A DNA stretch of 32,866 nucleotides, from contig CANREJ010000013.1 of NCBI GenBank assembly GCA_947629665.1, forward strand, positions 1-32,866. Reading direction: 5' to 3'. This stretch comes from an uncultured Clostridia bacterium. GTDB taxonomy: Bacteria > Bacillota > Clostridia > Christensenellales > Borkfalkiaceae. The translations under genes were made by a program, and so were the position numbers. Shown in pieces: positions 7,115 through 16,539 of the stretch. Each line of letters starts with the position of its first letter. The first letter of the stretch is position 1. Under the pieces are notes generated by a model. That model had not been told where the DNA came from. It searched no databases and was given only the letters and a program-made list of their open reading frames with translations.

Positions 7115-10048
7115 ATGAAAACAGGCAAAAAGATTCTTTTAACTGCTCTGTCTGCAACGTTGGTTGCCGGCCTCACATCGGGGCTTGCACTTACGGCGTT
7201 TGCGGATACGGCAACCAAAGACCACGAGTACGACGCCAAAAACGACGCAGTGTTCGAGGACTTTGACAGGGCCGAGATATCCGACACGGTTACGGCAAGC
7301 GGTGCGGGCGTTGATCTCGGCGAAAGACCCTATCTGCACATAGAGTATACGGCGGATCAGGATAACCCTGCCACCACAGCGGCGGCGGCGATCTATAAAC
7401 AGGGTTCGGGGTCGCTGGGTGAAGTGTCAAGCGGCGGGACAATCACTCTCACAATGCGCTCGCCCGACAGTAGCGTTGACCTTTCCGAATTATATTTCGG
7501 CGCGAGGGGTATCGATCAAGATAATCAGGTGTTCGGAAAAACTTTCGACCAATTGAAAGACAGCGAAAATGATCCTTTGGGCAATATTACTGCGGAATGG
7601 CAGACTTTTGAAATAAGTTTTACAAACAGCTATGAGGATGAAGATGTCTTTCCGAACTCCTCGGACAAAGTAACAGGCAAGCCTTTGCTCGCAATTCATA
7701 TTTACGTGGCCGAGGAAGCCGAGGGAACTCTCGATATAGCTTCGGTTGAATATTCTACTACCGGCGAAAACAAACCGTTAAACGAATTCCGCGGCGCCGG
7801 CAACGTGCTGGCAATGGCGCAGGCCGCCGATAGCGCTACCTGGTGGGCAGATTCAAACGGCGGCACGGTTGTAAAACGCGCCGTAAAAATGACGGGCGAT
7901 AGCTTTACCGTTGTTAAAGATAGTCCCGTGGGCGATTATACCTATGCCATAATAGAAGCAGAGGGCGACGTGGAAAATCTCAAAGTGGCAACCACAACCG
8001 ACGGCGAGGCATGGGAAAATGAAGAAACTTACGACGGCTATTCCGTTGCTTTAACGGGTCAGGAAAAGGGCTTTAAGTTCAGCTATGACGGAGAGGAAAG
8101 CGTTACCGTAAAGCGCATATATCTCACCAAACTCGAAGTGCGTACTCCCATGACCGCAATACCCGTAATCGATGCAACCACCGCAGACCTTCTCGACGAC
8201 TTCTCGGTTGCCCAAAGCACTTTCCCCTCCGAATGGGAAGATATGAGCAACACACCCGAAATGGTTCAGGCAGGTATGAATTACAGAATAGGCTACCATA
8301 ACGGCGATAAAGTCAAGATAGAAAACGGCGAGCTTGTGTTTGACGCAACAGACGACTATATTCAATTCAAATTCATGTCAAAAACCGCCTCTTACGGCAA
8401 ATATATAGTGTTCAAAATGAAGACGGACGACGACGCAACTCTCGATAATTTCCGTTTTGCACTCGGCAGATCCGACGATGTGTTCAGCACTGTTGTTATA
8501 TATGCCAACCAGTTAAAAGCCGGCTATCAAAAGGCGGCGGCTCTTCTCGATGACGGCAACCCCTATAAAGACGGCGATTGGTACTATGTTGTGGCAGATA
8601 TAGAAGAGAGCGGCTTCCCCGTATCGGATGTGGGTTACGGCGGCCTTGACCTCTATTGGACGGGCACGAGCAAACTGCATATCGACGAAATCTTCTTCGC
8701 AGATAAGCTTCCCGATATAGAAAAGCAATTCACAACCGATACAACGGTAACCTCGCAGGGCACAACCGGGTATGCATACGCAGGTTATCTCTATATCCCC
8801 AACCAAAACGGCAAGGGCGTATCCGTTGAATTCGACATCACTCCCGCAGCCGAAGGCTTCAACCCCTCCAAACTGAGATTGGAGTTCAGCGGCGTAGGCA
8901 CATATTGGGGCGACACAAACGCAGAGGGCACTCTCCTCACGGCGGACGGCAAAAAGCTCGTTGAACTCACTTACACGGCAGGTCAGGCTACGCACGTTGT
9001 AATAGACCTTGCAAAGAGCGGCATCGTAGGTTCATTCAGTGACGTACACGTGCACACTGAGAATATTGGCGCGTTCACTCTCGATAACGTAGTGCTCAAT
9101 TCCGTTTTACCTGCGGAAGAAGTGCCCGTCGCGTCCACCGAAAAACAGCAGACGGTTGATAAAACGGTCAACTTTACCGCAACGGTAGAAAACAACTATC
9201 AATATGCCGACGGTATAGACGTTCCCCAACAGCAGTATGCAAAGTTAGCGTTCGACATCACCCCCGCAGCCGAAGGATTCAATCCCGCCGAACTTAGATT
9301 GGCGTTCGGTGAAGTGGGCACGTATTGGGGCGATGAAAACGCACAGGGCACTCTCCTCACGGCGGACGGCAAAAAACTCGTTGAACTGACCTACACGGCA
9401 GGTCAGGCCACGCATGTCGAAATAGACCTCGCCAAGAGCGGCGTCGACGGTGCGTTTAACGTAATGCACATTCACACCAACGGCACGGGAACGGGTTCGT
9501 TCACCATGAACAATATCGTGCTCACTTATGTGGAATATGAAGCCAATCCCTACTACGCCGAGCAACTTGAACTTCTTGCCGAATATCTCGACAACGTTGC
9601 GCCTACGGTTGATATAACCACGGCTACTACGGCAAAGGCCGACGACCAAATCACAGTTGCCTACACCGTAAGCGACAACGCTACGCCTACGGCAGACCTT
9701 GATATCACCGTCAGCGTAACCAAGGACGGCAACGCGGTTGCTCTTACCGGCAACAAATTCACCGCGGCGGAGGGCGTTTACACCGTAACCGTTACCGTGC
9801 GCGACCTGGCCGGCAACGAGGCAACCGACACGATACAGATTACGGTAAGCGCGAAGGAAGAAGAGAGTTCCGGCGGCAGTGGCGCCGGCGAGGGTGAAAC
9901 TCCCGCTCCTCCCGCCGAAGGAGCCAACTGCGCAGGTTGCGGCACTATGACAATGGGCGGCGGCTTAGGGCTTGGCGGCGGTATGGCATTGCTTGTAATA
10001 TCGATGCTTGCCGTAACCCACATACTCCGCAAAAAGAAGCAACACTGA
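7115..10048 (+). CDS. Large membrane-anchored surface protein with duplicated beta-sandwich modules
   Basis: Not assignable to a known enzyme family by eye. A Sec signal peptide ending near ALTAFA starts the protein. Several beta-rich modules of the carbohydrate-binding or galactose-binding-like kind follow. About residues 540-805 hold a module present twice in tandem, 140 residues apart. An Ig/HYR-like domain (about 827-915, with VTVTVRDLAGNEA) comes next, then a Ser/Gly/Pro linker, a CAGCG motif, a glycine-rich segment, a hydrophobic helix and a basic RKKKQH tail. There is no LPXTG. The start is supported by AAGGGG upstream. As the last gene of Unit A it may display glycan-binding modules beside the lipoprotein hydrolases (inference). 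Confidence 0.75.
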   Translation: MKTGKKILLTALSATLVAGLTSGLALTAFADTATKDHEYDAKNDAVFEDFDRAEISDTVTASGAGVDLGERPYLHIEYTADQDNPATTAAAAIYKQGSGSLGEVSSGGTITLTMRSPDSSVDLSELYFGARGIDQDNQVFGKTFDQLKDSENDPLGNITAEWQTFEISFTNSYEDEDVFPNSSDKVTGKPLLAIHIYVAEEAEGTLDIASVEYSTTGENKPLNEFRGAGNVLAMAQAADSATWWADSNGGTVVKRAVKMTGDSFTVVKDSPVGDYTYAIIEAEGDVENLKVATTTDGEAWENEETYDGYSVALTGQEKGFKFSYDGEESVTVKRIYLTKLEVRTPMTAIPVIDATTADLLDDFSVAQSTFPSEWEDMSNTPEMVQAGMNYRIGYHNGDKVKIENGELVFDATDDYIQFKFMSKTASYGKYIVFKMKTDDDATLDNFRFALGRSDDVFSTVVIYANQLKAGYQKAAALLDDGNPYKDGDWYYVVADIEESGFPVSDVGYGGLDLYWTGTSKLHIDEIFFADKLPDIEKQFTTDTTVTSQGTTGYAYAGYLYIPNQNGKGVSVEFDITPAAEGFNPSKLRLEFSGVGTYWGDTNAEGTLLTADGKKLVELTYTAGQATHVVIDLAKSGIVGSFSDVHVHTENIGAFTLDNVVLNSVLPAEEVPVASTEKQQTVDKTVNFTATVENNYQYADGIDVPQQQYAKLAFDITPAAEGFNPAELRLAFGEVGTYWGDENAQGTLLTADGKKLVELTYTAGQATHVEIDLAKSGVDGAFNVMHIHTNGTGTGSFTMNNIVLTYVEYEANPYYAEQLELLAEYLDNVAPTVDITTATTAKADDQITVAYTVSDNATPTADLDITVSVTKDGNAVALTGNKFTAAEGVYTVTVTVRDLAGNEATDTIQITVSAKEEESSGGSGAGEGETPAPPAEGANCAGCGTMTMGGGLGLGGGMALLVISMLAVTHILRKKKQH
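8731..9531 (+). repeat. In-frame tandem duplication (about 420-bp period)
   Basis: Two copies of a module of about 140 codons lie side by side; for example, the segment starting TTCGACATCA occurs at 8,831 and at 9,251. The central part, encoding GTLLTADGKKLVELTYTAG, is nearly identical in DNA, with mostly silent differences. This suggests a fairly recent duplication or gene conversion. Confidence 0.85.
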
Positions 10049-10060
10049 TAATTAAACCAA

Positions 10061-10090
10061 GAGCCGCCGCTACCAAGCGGCGGCTCAAAA
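10061..10090 (+). terminator. Hairpin terminator after Unit A
   Basis: A perfect 10-bp GC-rich stem (10,061-10,070 with 10,077-10,086) has a 6-nt loop. It is followed by AAAAATTT rather than a clean T-run, so termination may be partial. Confidence 0.6.
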
Positions 10091-10098
10091 ATTTGCAC

Positions 10099-10127
10099 TT
10101 GAAAATCATTATATAATCTGTTATAAT
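10099..10127 (+). promoter_or_regulatory. Promoter of the YesN/YesM-type regulator pair
   Basis: TTGAAA (10,099-10,104), a 17-bp spacer and a perfect TATAAT (10,122-10,127) form a good sigma-A-type promoter. Transcription would start about 6 nt before the ATG at 10,141. Further TATAAT strings at 10,112-10,117 and 10,135-10,140 make the exact start uncertain. Use of the first would leave a short leader containing AGGG. Confidence 0.6.
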
Positions 10128-10140
10128 ATTAGGGTATAAT

Positions 10141-11316
10141 ATGGATAAATTGCTTATTGTTGACGATGATTATCTTATAAGGGAGGGGTTGAAGGTTGCC
10201 ATTGATTGGGGATCTATCGGCCTTGAAGTTGTCGGCGTTGCAGAAAACGGAGCAATAGGCCTTGATATGGCGCGCGGGCTTAAACCCGACCTCATTATAG
10301 CCGACGTGCGCATGCCCGTTATGGACGGCTTGCAGATGGCAAAAACGCTGTTTAACGAAAAGGCCGACCTCGCCGTTATAGCTTACAGCGGCTACAAAGA
10401 CTTTGAGAACGCCCGCCGCGCTCTCGACAGCGGTGTTGCGGGATTTTTGTTGAAGCCCATCGAAAGCGAAGAACTTTTGGCGCGGGTAAAAGAAGTAATG
10501 GATAAACTGCACGAAAAGCGGAAGAACAACCGCATAATAGGCCAGTTTATCAGCAATCTGCCGATAGTAAGACAACAGCAATTTGAAATATTACTTAAAG
10601 ACGGGGAAATGTATAAATCTGCCTCCGAGCAACTTTCGTTGCTCGGAGTGTGCCTGCCTTCGTCAGGCACACTGATATATATTTATACCGATAACCCCTA
10701 TATAAAAACATTTATAAGTAACGCCGAGCGCGAGCTTTCGGAATATATAAACGCTTCCGAAATTTTTGCCGACAGGGCGGTAATTTTGACGTCGGCAGAT
10801 TTAATCTGCGTGAGGGAGCGGATGTCGAAACTGCTTGAAAGCAGTCTTAAAGAATCGGATGTGCGCTTCCCTGTTGCCGCCGCGGCGTTTGACGGCAATA
10901 TTCACGAGGCCTATCTCAAAGCCAAAGAGTTGAGTAAAAACACACTTTTTACGGCAATAAATTCGGTGGTTACCGAAAACAAAAATATGCACCTCAAAAA
11001 AGTGGTGCGCGACGCTCTGCGCATAATCGAAACGGACTATAACAAAAGAATTTCCGTAAAATCGGTTGCGGATATCCTGTACACCTCCGAAAGTCATTTA
11101 ATGCACGAATTTAAGGCGCAGACGGGCAAGACGTTCAACGAGTGTCTCACCGATTTCAGAATGTTAAAGGCTCAGGAGCTTTTGTTGAAGGGCGATATGC
11201 GCATAGGTGAAGTCGCATATGCGGTGGGTTATAACGACGTTAAATACTTCGGTCAGGTATTCAGGGACTACTACGGCTGCACGCCCAGCGAATGGCTGGA
11301 AACAAAGAGGCAATGA
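10141..11316 (+). CDS. YesN-type response regulator with AraC-family DNA-binding domain
   Basis: Cytoplasmic transcription regulator. An N-terminal receiver (1-120) has the acidic pocket VDDD near residue 8, the phospho-acceptor Asp55 in ADVRMPVMDG and the conserved Lys in LKPIE. A variable linker (about 120-285) follows. The C-terminal AraC-type HTH (about 286-391) has the typical AYAVGYNDVKYFGQVFR core and a CTPSEW end. It overlaps the histidine kinase by 4 bp (ATGA), so the two form a pair. Its probable targets are the repeat-bearing promoters at 365-432 and 16,576-16,638 (inference). Two perfect DNA hairpins lie in the linker-coding part. Confidence 0.92.
   Translation: MDKLLIVDDDYLIREGLKVAIDWGSIGLEVVGVAENGAIGLDMARGLKPDLIIADVRMPVMDGLQMAKTLFNEKADLAVIAYSGYKDFENARRALDSGVAGFLLKPIESEELLARVKEVMDKLHEKRKNNRIIGQFISNLPIVRQQQFEILLKDGEMYKSASEQLSLLGVCLPSSGTLIYIYTDNPYIKTFISNAERELSEYINASEIFADRAVILTSADLICVRERMSKLLESSLKESDVRFPVAAAAFDGNIHEAYLKAKELSKNTLFTAINSVVTENKNMHLKKVVRDALRIIETDYNKRISVKSVADILYTSESHLMHEFKAQTGKTFNECLTDFRMLKAQELLLKGDMRIGEVAYAVGYNDVKYFGQVFRDYYGCTPSEWLETKRQ
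10623..10673. repeat. Two abutting perfect hairpins inside the regulator coding sequence
   Basis: The first has an 11-bp stem (10,623-10,633 with 10,638-10,648) and a TTTC loop. The second has a 10-bp stem (10,647-10,656 with 10,664-10,673) and a 7-nt loop. They encode residues 161-178 of the response regulator linker without breaking the frame. Palindromes this perfect are unusual in coding DNA. Confidence 0.85.
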
Positions 11317-12998
11317 AATTTAAACATATTTCCACAAAATTCATATTGGCTTTTGTAAGCATACTTGCGGTTGTGTTTTCCGTGCTTATAGTTGTTTTTT
11401 ATTTCAGTTTCAGTATTTCGATGAACAACTATATCAGCAGCAGTTCGTATTCTATGCAGGAGGAGCTTGATTCTGCCGTAACGGAAGTTATCAACGAAAG
11501 CGCTTATCTCTACGGCAGAATTATGAACAGTTCCAATATAGAGCTGATGGACGTAATTGCAAATAAAGATTTGCCGCGCGAACAGAGGAAAGAGGCGTTT
11601 AACTCGGTAATTTCCCGCGTGGGAGTTGACGGCGACTACTTCAACGACGTCGTAATTATTACGGGAGAGGCGCGCTTCGGCATAAATTCCGGCCCGACCG
11701 AGGAGGCAAGCGGGTATTCCGACCTGGTTGCACATAAAAACAACGTGATGTACGTAGGCAATTACCGCGAAAGTCTTATTATGGGGATTTATTCCGACGG
11801 AAGCGCAATCGATTTTGAGGGAATATTTCTGTTTTTCATGTCCGAAAACAAGATAAAAGAGATGTGCAACCCCGTGAACGGCGGGGTGGGCTATTCGTTT
11901 ATAATGCGTTCGGACGGGTACATTGTCTCGCACGTGGATTCGTCGCTTGTCGGCAAGGTGGTGGTGTACAGCGACGTGTACAACCCCGAAAACGCCCCCG
12001 AATATAAAACCGAAGTGTTGGACGGCAAAAAGCGCATAGTGGTAACAAGCAAGCCCGAACTTTTAAATTTGCGCTATGCGTTTAACAGTTGCATAGTCAG
12101 CGTTCTCGACTACGACCACTATTTCGGCAAGATGAACGGCGCTCTCGCAATAGTTTTAAGCGTGTCCTTTGCAATGCTTGTGCTTTCGGTAGTGCTCGCT
12201 ATAATAAGGGCAAGAAAAATCTCAAAGCCGATAACTTTGTTGAGCGAGAGCATAAACGCCACGGCAGAGCCGACAAAGGAGCATGTTTCGGTGTTGTCGG
12301 AGGGGGACGAACTTGTCCAGCTCGAACGCAACTACGATTTGATGATGGACAGGATTTTCGACCTCATCGAGCGCAATAAAGAGGATATGCAGATGCAGCG
12401 GAATTTGGAGCTTGAAAGCCTGCAAATGCAGATAAACCCGCACTTTTTATACAACACGTTAGACGCAATCTCGTGGATGGCAAGAATAAAAAAGCAACCC
12501 GAAATAGACAGGCTGGTAATGAATCTTGCAAAGTTTTTCAGACTATTTCTGCACAATGGCGACAAGTTCGTAAAGGTCTCCGAAGAAGTGGAAATGGTTA
12601 AAAGCTACCTGGAAATAGATAAAATCCGTTTCCCCGGCAGGGTTACCGTCCATACGGAAATTGACGAAGAAGTGAAGGAGTTGCCCGTACTCAAACTTAT
12701 TTTGCAACCCATTATAGAAAATTGTTTAAAATATGCGTTTGTTACCCATAACGGCAACCTGTATATAAGGGCGTATTTAAAAGATGACGATATTATTTTC
12801 GAGGTTGAGGACGACGGCGACGGCTTCGACGTTCCCGAAGATATTTTTACCCGACCCGCCACTATGCAGTCGGGGGGATACGGCTTGAAGAACGTGAACG
12901 AACGAATCCGTTTGCAGTACGGCGAAGGCTACGGACTTACGATTTTTTCAAAAAAAGGTGAGGGCACGAAAGTAACCGTCCGCCTTAAAAAGCAGTAA
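11313..12998 (+). CDS. YesM-type sensor histidine kinase
   Basis: Membrane sensor kinase of 561 residues, partner of the YesN-type regulator. Order: TM helix (about 10-33), extracytoplasmic Cache-like sensor region (34-275), TM helix (about 280-302), HAMP-like segment, a His-kinase core with His377 in INPHFLYNTLD, then HATPase with ILQPIIENCLKYAF (N-box), DDGDGF and GGYGLKNVNER. The ATG at 11,313 is chosen over 11,292 because it forms an ATGA overlap with the regulator stop and has AGAGG just upstream. The input signal is probably an extracellular sugar (inference). Confidence 0.92.
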   Translation: MKFKHISTKFILAFVSILAVVFSVLIVVFYFSFSISMNNYISSSSYSMQEELDSAVTEVINESAYLYGRIMNSSNIELMDVIANKDLPREQRKEAFNSVISRVGVDGDYFNDVVIITGEARFGINSGPTEEASGYSDLVAHKNNVMYVGNYRESLIMGIYSDGSAIDFEGIFLFFMSENKIKEMCNPVNGGVGYSFIMRSDGYIVSHVDSSLVGKVVVYSDVYNPENAPEYKTEVLDGKKRIVVTSKPELLNLRYAFNSCIVSVLDYDHYFGKMNGALAIVLSVSFAMLVLSVVLAIIRARKISKPITLLSESINATAEPTKEHVSVLSEGDELVQLERNYDLMMDRIFDLIERNKEDMQMQRNLELESLQMQINPHFLYNTLDAISWMARIKKQPEIDRLVMNLAKFFRLFLHNGDKFVKVSEEVEMVKSYLEIDKIRFPGRVTVHTEIDEEVKELPVLKLILQPIIENCLKYAFVTHNGNLYIRAYLKDDDIIFEVEDDGDGFDVPEDIFTRPATMQSGGYGLKNVNERIRLQYGEGYGLTIFSKKGEGTKVTVRLKKQ

Positions 12999-13015
12999 AA
13001 AATAATATTTCGATT

Positions 13016-13053
13016 GGAAAAACAGCGAGGAACATGTTCCCCGCTGTTTTTCC
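13016..13053. terminator. Bidirectional terminator between converging genes
   Basis: Arms 13,016-13,027 and 13,042-13,053 form a 12-bp stem whose AAAAA/TTTTT ends give a T-run on either strand. The inner GGAACATGTTCC is itself palindromic. It serves the histidine kinase from the left and the uvrA-like gene from the right. Confidence 0.85.
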
Positions 13054-13079
13054 ATACCTTTCCGTAAAACCTATCGTGT

Positions 13080-15584
13080 TTAACGGTTTATATAATTTTT
13101 CAGATAAGTTCCCGTAACGCTGTTTTTGTTATTGCATATCTCGCTCGGCGTTCCCATAGCTACGACTTGTCCGCCGAACAATCCACCGCCGGGTCCCATA
13201 TCGATAATGTAATCGGCATTTTGAATGACATCGAGATCGTGTTCTATGACAATAACGGTTGCGCCGTGTTTGAGTAACCTTTGAAATACGTTCAACAGCA
13301 CTTTTACATCCAACGGGTGCAAGCCTATTGTCGGTTCGTCAAATATAAAAACAGTATCGGATTGCCCTTTCCCCATTTCACTTGCGAGTTTAAGTCTTTG
13401 CGCCTCGCCGCCCGAAAGAGATGGCGTTTCTTCGCCGAGCGTCAGGTAGCCCAGCCCCAACTCGTGCAAAACATTGATTTTACGGGCGACGAGCGGAAGA
13501 TCCGAACACGCTTCGAGGGCTTCGTCTATGCTCATATCCATAAGTTGGGGAAGAGAATACGCCGCGCCGTTCTTTGATACGCGCTTTACAAGGGTTGCTT
13601 CCCGTCCGTAACGTGAACCGCCGCAATCGGGACACGGGATGTCCACATCGGGTAAAAATTGCACGTCGAGACTGATCGTACCCGTCCCATCGCAGGTCGG
13701 ACAGCGTAGCTTCCCCGTATTATAGGAAAAATCGCCGTCTTTATATTTGCGTTCTTTTGCGTCGGGCGTCTTGGCATAGACCTTGCGGAGTTCATCGTGA
13801 ATGTCGGCATAAGTTGCCACCGTCGAACGCACATTGATACCAATCGGCGCGGAATCTATCAATTTCACCCGTTCAATCCCGTCGGCTGAAATATCTTTGA
13901 CGTGTGCGGGCAATTTTTCTCCCTTGATTTTTGCTTCGAGTGCGGGGATAAGACTTTCGAGAACAAGCGTTGTCTTTCCCGAACCCGATACGCCCGTAAC
14001 AACAGTCAATCGTCCCTTCGGAAAATCGACGTCGAGCGGCTTTACCGTATGTATTTCCGACGTAGAAAGGCGTATTTTTCCGAGAGAAAACATTTCACTT
14101 TCCGATAATTTTTCCCCGATTTGTATTTTCTCTTTACCCGCCAGGAAGCCGCCTATCCGTGAGGCAGAATTTTTTTCAACTTCTTCGAGCGTTCCCTCGG
14201 CTATAATTCTTCCGCCGCCCGCGCCCGCTTCGGGACCGAGTTCTATGAGATAATCCGCGCTTTGAAGGACGTTTGTGTCGTGATCCACAAGAACTACCGA
14301 ATTTCCGTCGGCAATCAGATCGCGCATAACGCCCGTCAGTCCCTCGATATTCGACGGGTGCAATCCGATGGACGGCTCATCAAGGACATAAAGAACGCCT
14401 GTCGTGCGGTTGCGGACGGCGCGGGCAAGTTGCATTCTCTGCCTCTCTCCCGTGGAAAGCGTGGAAGCCGAGCGATCCAGTGTGAGATAGGAAAGCCCCA
14501 AATCCATAAGCCGCTTTGAGGCGTCACTGAAAGACCCGCAGATACTCTCCGCCATAGGGCGCATTTCTTCGGGAAGCGAGGAGGGGACTTTTTTAACCCA
14601 TTCGATCAAGTCGGCAAGATTCATCGTGCAAACTTCCGCAAGGGATAACCCTAAAAGTTTGGGCGCGCGGGCAGACTCGGAAAGTCTTGTCCCGCCGCAG
14701 TCGGGGCAAATATCCGTCCGCAAAAATTTCTCGACGCGCTTCATTCCTTTCTCGTCTTTGACTTTGGACAGAGCATTTTCCACGGTATAAGTGGCATTGA
14801 AATAGGTAAAATCCATGTCGCCCATTGCGCCGCTTGTTTTGTTTTGATAGATAATATTCTTTTTTATTGCGGGTCCGTGAAAAACAATGTCGCGCTCCTG
14901 CTCGGTCAAGTCCTTGAAAGGAACGTCCGTCCTCACGCCCATAGCCCTTGCAATATCTTTCATGAGCGACCACATCAGCGTTTGCCACGGCGCGACGGCT
15001 CCCTCGTCGATAGAGAGCGTTTCATCGGGGACAAGCGTGGATTCATCCACGATACGGACGACGCCCGTTCCGTCGCAACGCTTGCACGCGCCTTGACTGT
15101 TGAAAGCCAATTCTTCTGCGCTCGGCGCAAAAAAATGTTTTCCGCAAACGGGACAGACAAGTTCCAAGCCCGCCGCAACATTCAGCGATGGGGGAACATA
15201 ATGTCCGTTGGGGCAACGGTGCGAAGCAAGGCGGGAAAACATCAATCTCAAACTGTTCAAAAGTTCTGTTCCCGTGCCGAACGTACTGCGTATTCCGGGG
15301 ACGCCAGGCCGTTGACGGAGTGCAAGCGCCGCGGGAACATACAGCACCTCGTCCACCTGCGCTTTTTCCGCCTGCGTCATGCGCCTGCGCGTGTATGTTG
15401 ACAAGGATTCGAGATACCTGCGCGAGCCTTCCGCATAGAGGATGCCCAGCGCAAGCGAGGACTTCCCCGAACCCGAAACGCCCGCGATTCCGACGATTTC
15501 GTTTAACGGAATATCGACATTGATGTTTTTAAGATTGTGGACTCTGCCGCCGCGAATTTCTATTTTATCAGGCGATTTTTTCAT
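13080..15584 (-). CDS. uvrA: Class-II UvrA-like ABC ATPase (UvrA2 type)
   Basis: Twin-ABC ATPase of the UvrA family, 834 residues against about 940 for UvrA. The first Walker A is GVSGSGKSS (35-43), the second GVSGSGKTT. The signatures are LSTGERQR and LSGGEAQR, each followed by a DEP(S/T)IGLHP Walker B. Zinc-finger cysteines are visible in CPVCGK...CKRCDGTG and CPTCDGTG...CPDCGG. The UvrB-binding domain expected before the first zinc finger is missing, the mark of class-II UvrA proteins. Some of these are linked to resistance to DNA-binding drugs (DrrC-like) rather than core repair. A GGAGA site precedes the ATG. It follows the sensor gene by 19 bp on the same strand, so both are probably transcribed from the promoter at 16,540-16,568. 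Confidence 0.9.
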   Translation of the reverse strand: MKKSPDKIEIRGGRVHNLKNINVDIPLNEIVGIAGVSGSGKSSLALGILYAEGSRRYLESLSTYTRRRMTQAEKAQVDEVLYVPAALALRQRPGVPGIRSTFGTGTELLNSLRLMFSRLASHRCPNGHYVPPSLNVAAGLELVCPVCGKHFFAPSAEELAFNSQGACKRCDGTGVVRIVDESTLVPDETLSIDEGAVAPWQTLMWSLMKDIARAMGVRTDVPFKDLTEQERDIVFHGPAIKKNIIYQNKTSGAMGDMDFTYFNATYTVENALSKVKDEKGMKRVEKFLRTDICPDCGGTRLSESARAPKLLGLSLAEVCTMNLADLIEWVKKVPSSLPEEMRPMAESICGSFSDASKRLMDLGLSYLTLDRSASTLSTGERQRMQLARAVRNRTTGVLYVLDEPSIGLHPSNIEGLTGVMRDLIADGNSVVLVDHDTNVLQSADYLIELGPEAGAGGGRIIAEGTLEEVEKNSASRIGGFLAGKEKIQIGEKLSESEMFSLGKIRLSTSEIHTVKPLDVDFPKGRLTVVTGVSGSGKTTLVLESLIPALEAKIKGEKLPAHVKDISADGIERVKLIDSAPIGINVRSTVATYADIHDELRKVYAKTPDAKERKYKDGDFSYNTGKLRCPTCDGTGTISLDVQFLPDVDIPCPDCGGSRYGREATLVKRVSKNGAAYSLPQLMDMSIDEALEACSDLPLVARKINVLHELGLGYLTLGEETPSLSGGEAQRLKLASEMGKGQSDTVFIFDEPTIGLHPLDVKVLLNVFQRLLKHGATVIVIEHDLDVIQNADYIIDMGPGGGLFGGQVVAMGTPSEICNNKNSVTGTYLKNYINR

Positions 15585-15603
15585 GGTTTTCGATTCTCCG
15601 CTT

Positions 15604-16533
15604 TTATATCTCCGTGGAGTTCATTTTATCTATAAGCCTGTCCAGCCGCTTCGTTACCGTTTTTGCGGTCAGCCTTGCGGCAAAATGCACGCCTATTATA
15701 AGTCCCACCGAAACGGACGCCAATATCACAATAAGAACGGCAAGCTGTGAGCGGTATTCCTGTTTGCTGTTGAATACCGTAATGGAAAACAGGTCATCTT
15801 CGGCGGTTACGCTATACTTAAAATATCCGTTATCGGGTTGTGATAAAAGATTTTCTTTAAGTTTGTTACCGTTGTATTCAAAGTAAAAGCCGTCTGCACT
15901 TATAAACGCCACGGCGTTTTCAAACTGCCCGTTGGCAAACAAATAGTCATACAGGTTTGCGGGCAGAATATCGGCAAAAACGTAGCCCACCACGGCGTCA
16001 TTCTTATAAACTTTTCTGCAACAGGTTACAACGCCCATGCCGTCGGGATAGGCGGAACTGTTGTAAATCTCCGCAATGTTTTCCGTCCTGAGGCAGACAA
16101 ATTCAGCATCTTCGCCGTCTATAAAATTCTTTATGCCATCTGTTTTTTCAAGCTCTTGTAAAGTCGGCACGTTTGCCACTTGGGAGGAAGTATATATATT
16201 GCCGTTTTGCGAGTAAGCCGAAACGGCGTTTATTTTCAGTGAATAGTTGCAGGTGTCGTTCAGCTTATTCGTCAGCGATTTTCCCGCGGGGGAGGAAAGT
16301 TCGTCTATCAAATCGTTGTCGAGCGAGAGGTCATATGCCGATAAAACCACCGAATTTATATACAGCTCGCACGAGCCGAGCGCGCGCGAAATGCGGTTTC
16401 TGTCAACAACGTTATGGGCGTCTTTCAATGTATCATTAAACACGATAACGGAAAAAATATTTATAAAAAGAATTAGCACAACGGCAATCAGCATGATGGG
16501 AAGATATATGTTGCGGTAGAGTTTTTTGAACAT
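15604..16533 (-). CDS. Cache-type membrane sensor lacking a kinase domain (histidine-kinase stub)
   Basis: A 309-residue protein built like the front half of a YesM-type kinase: TM helix (about 10-32), extracytoplasmic Cache-like sensor domain (33-265), TM helix (about 268-290), then a few HAMP-like residues ending MNSTEI and a TAA stop. No His box or ATPase domain follows; the uvrA-like gene begins 19 bp downstream. It is either a kinase truncated by a rearrangement that brought in uvrA, or a stand-alone sensor acting through a partner. No Shine-Dalgarno is visible, and the -10 sits 6 bp before the ATG. Confidence 0.75.
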   Translation of the reverse strand: MFKKLYRNIYLPIMLIAVVLILFINIFSVIVFNDTLKDAHNVVDRNRISRALGSCELYINSVVLSAYDLSLDNDLIDELSSPAGKSLTNKLNDTCNYSLKINAVSAYSQNGNIYTSSQVANVPTLQELEKTDGIKNFIDGEDAEFVCLRTENIAEIYNSSAYPDGMGVVTCCRKVYKNDAVVGYVFADILPANLYDYLFANGQFENAVAFISADGFYFEYNGNKLKENLLSQPDNGYFKYSVTAEDDLFSITVFNSKQEYRSQLAVLIVILASVSVGLIIGVHFAARLTAKTVTKRLDRLIDKMNSTEI

Positions 16534-16539
16534 ACTTTG

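Noticed and set aside
13834-15401. Forward open frames opposite the uvrA-like gene
   Set aside because: Shadows of a strongly conserved reverse-strand gene; no family motifs.
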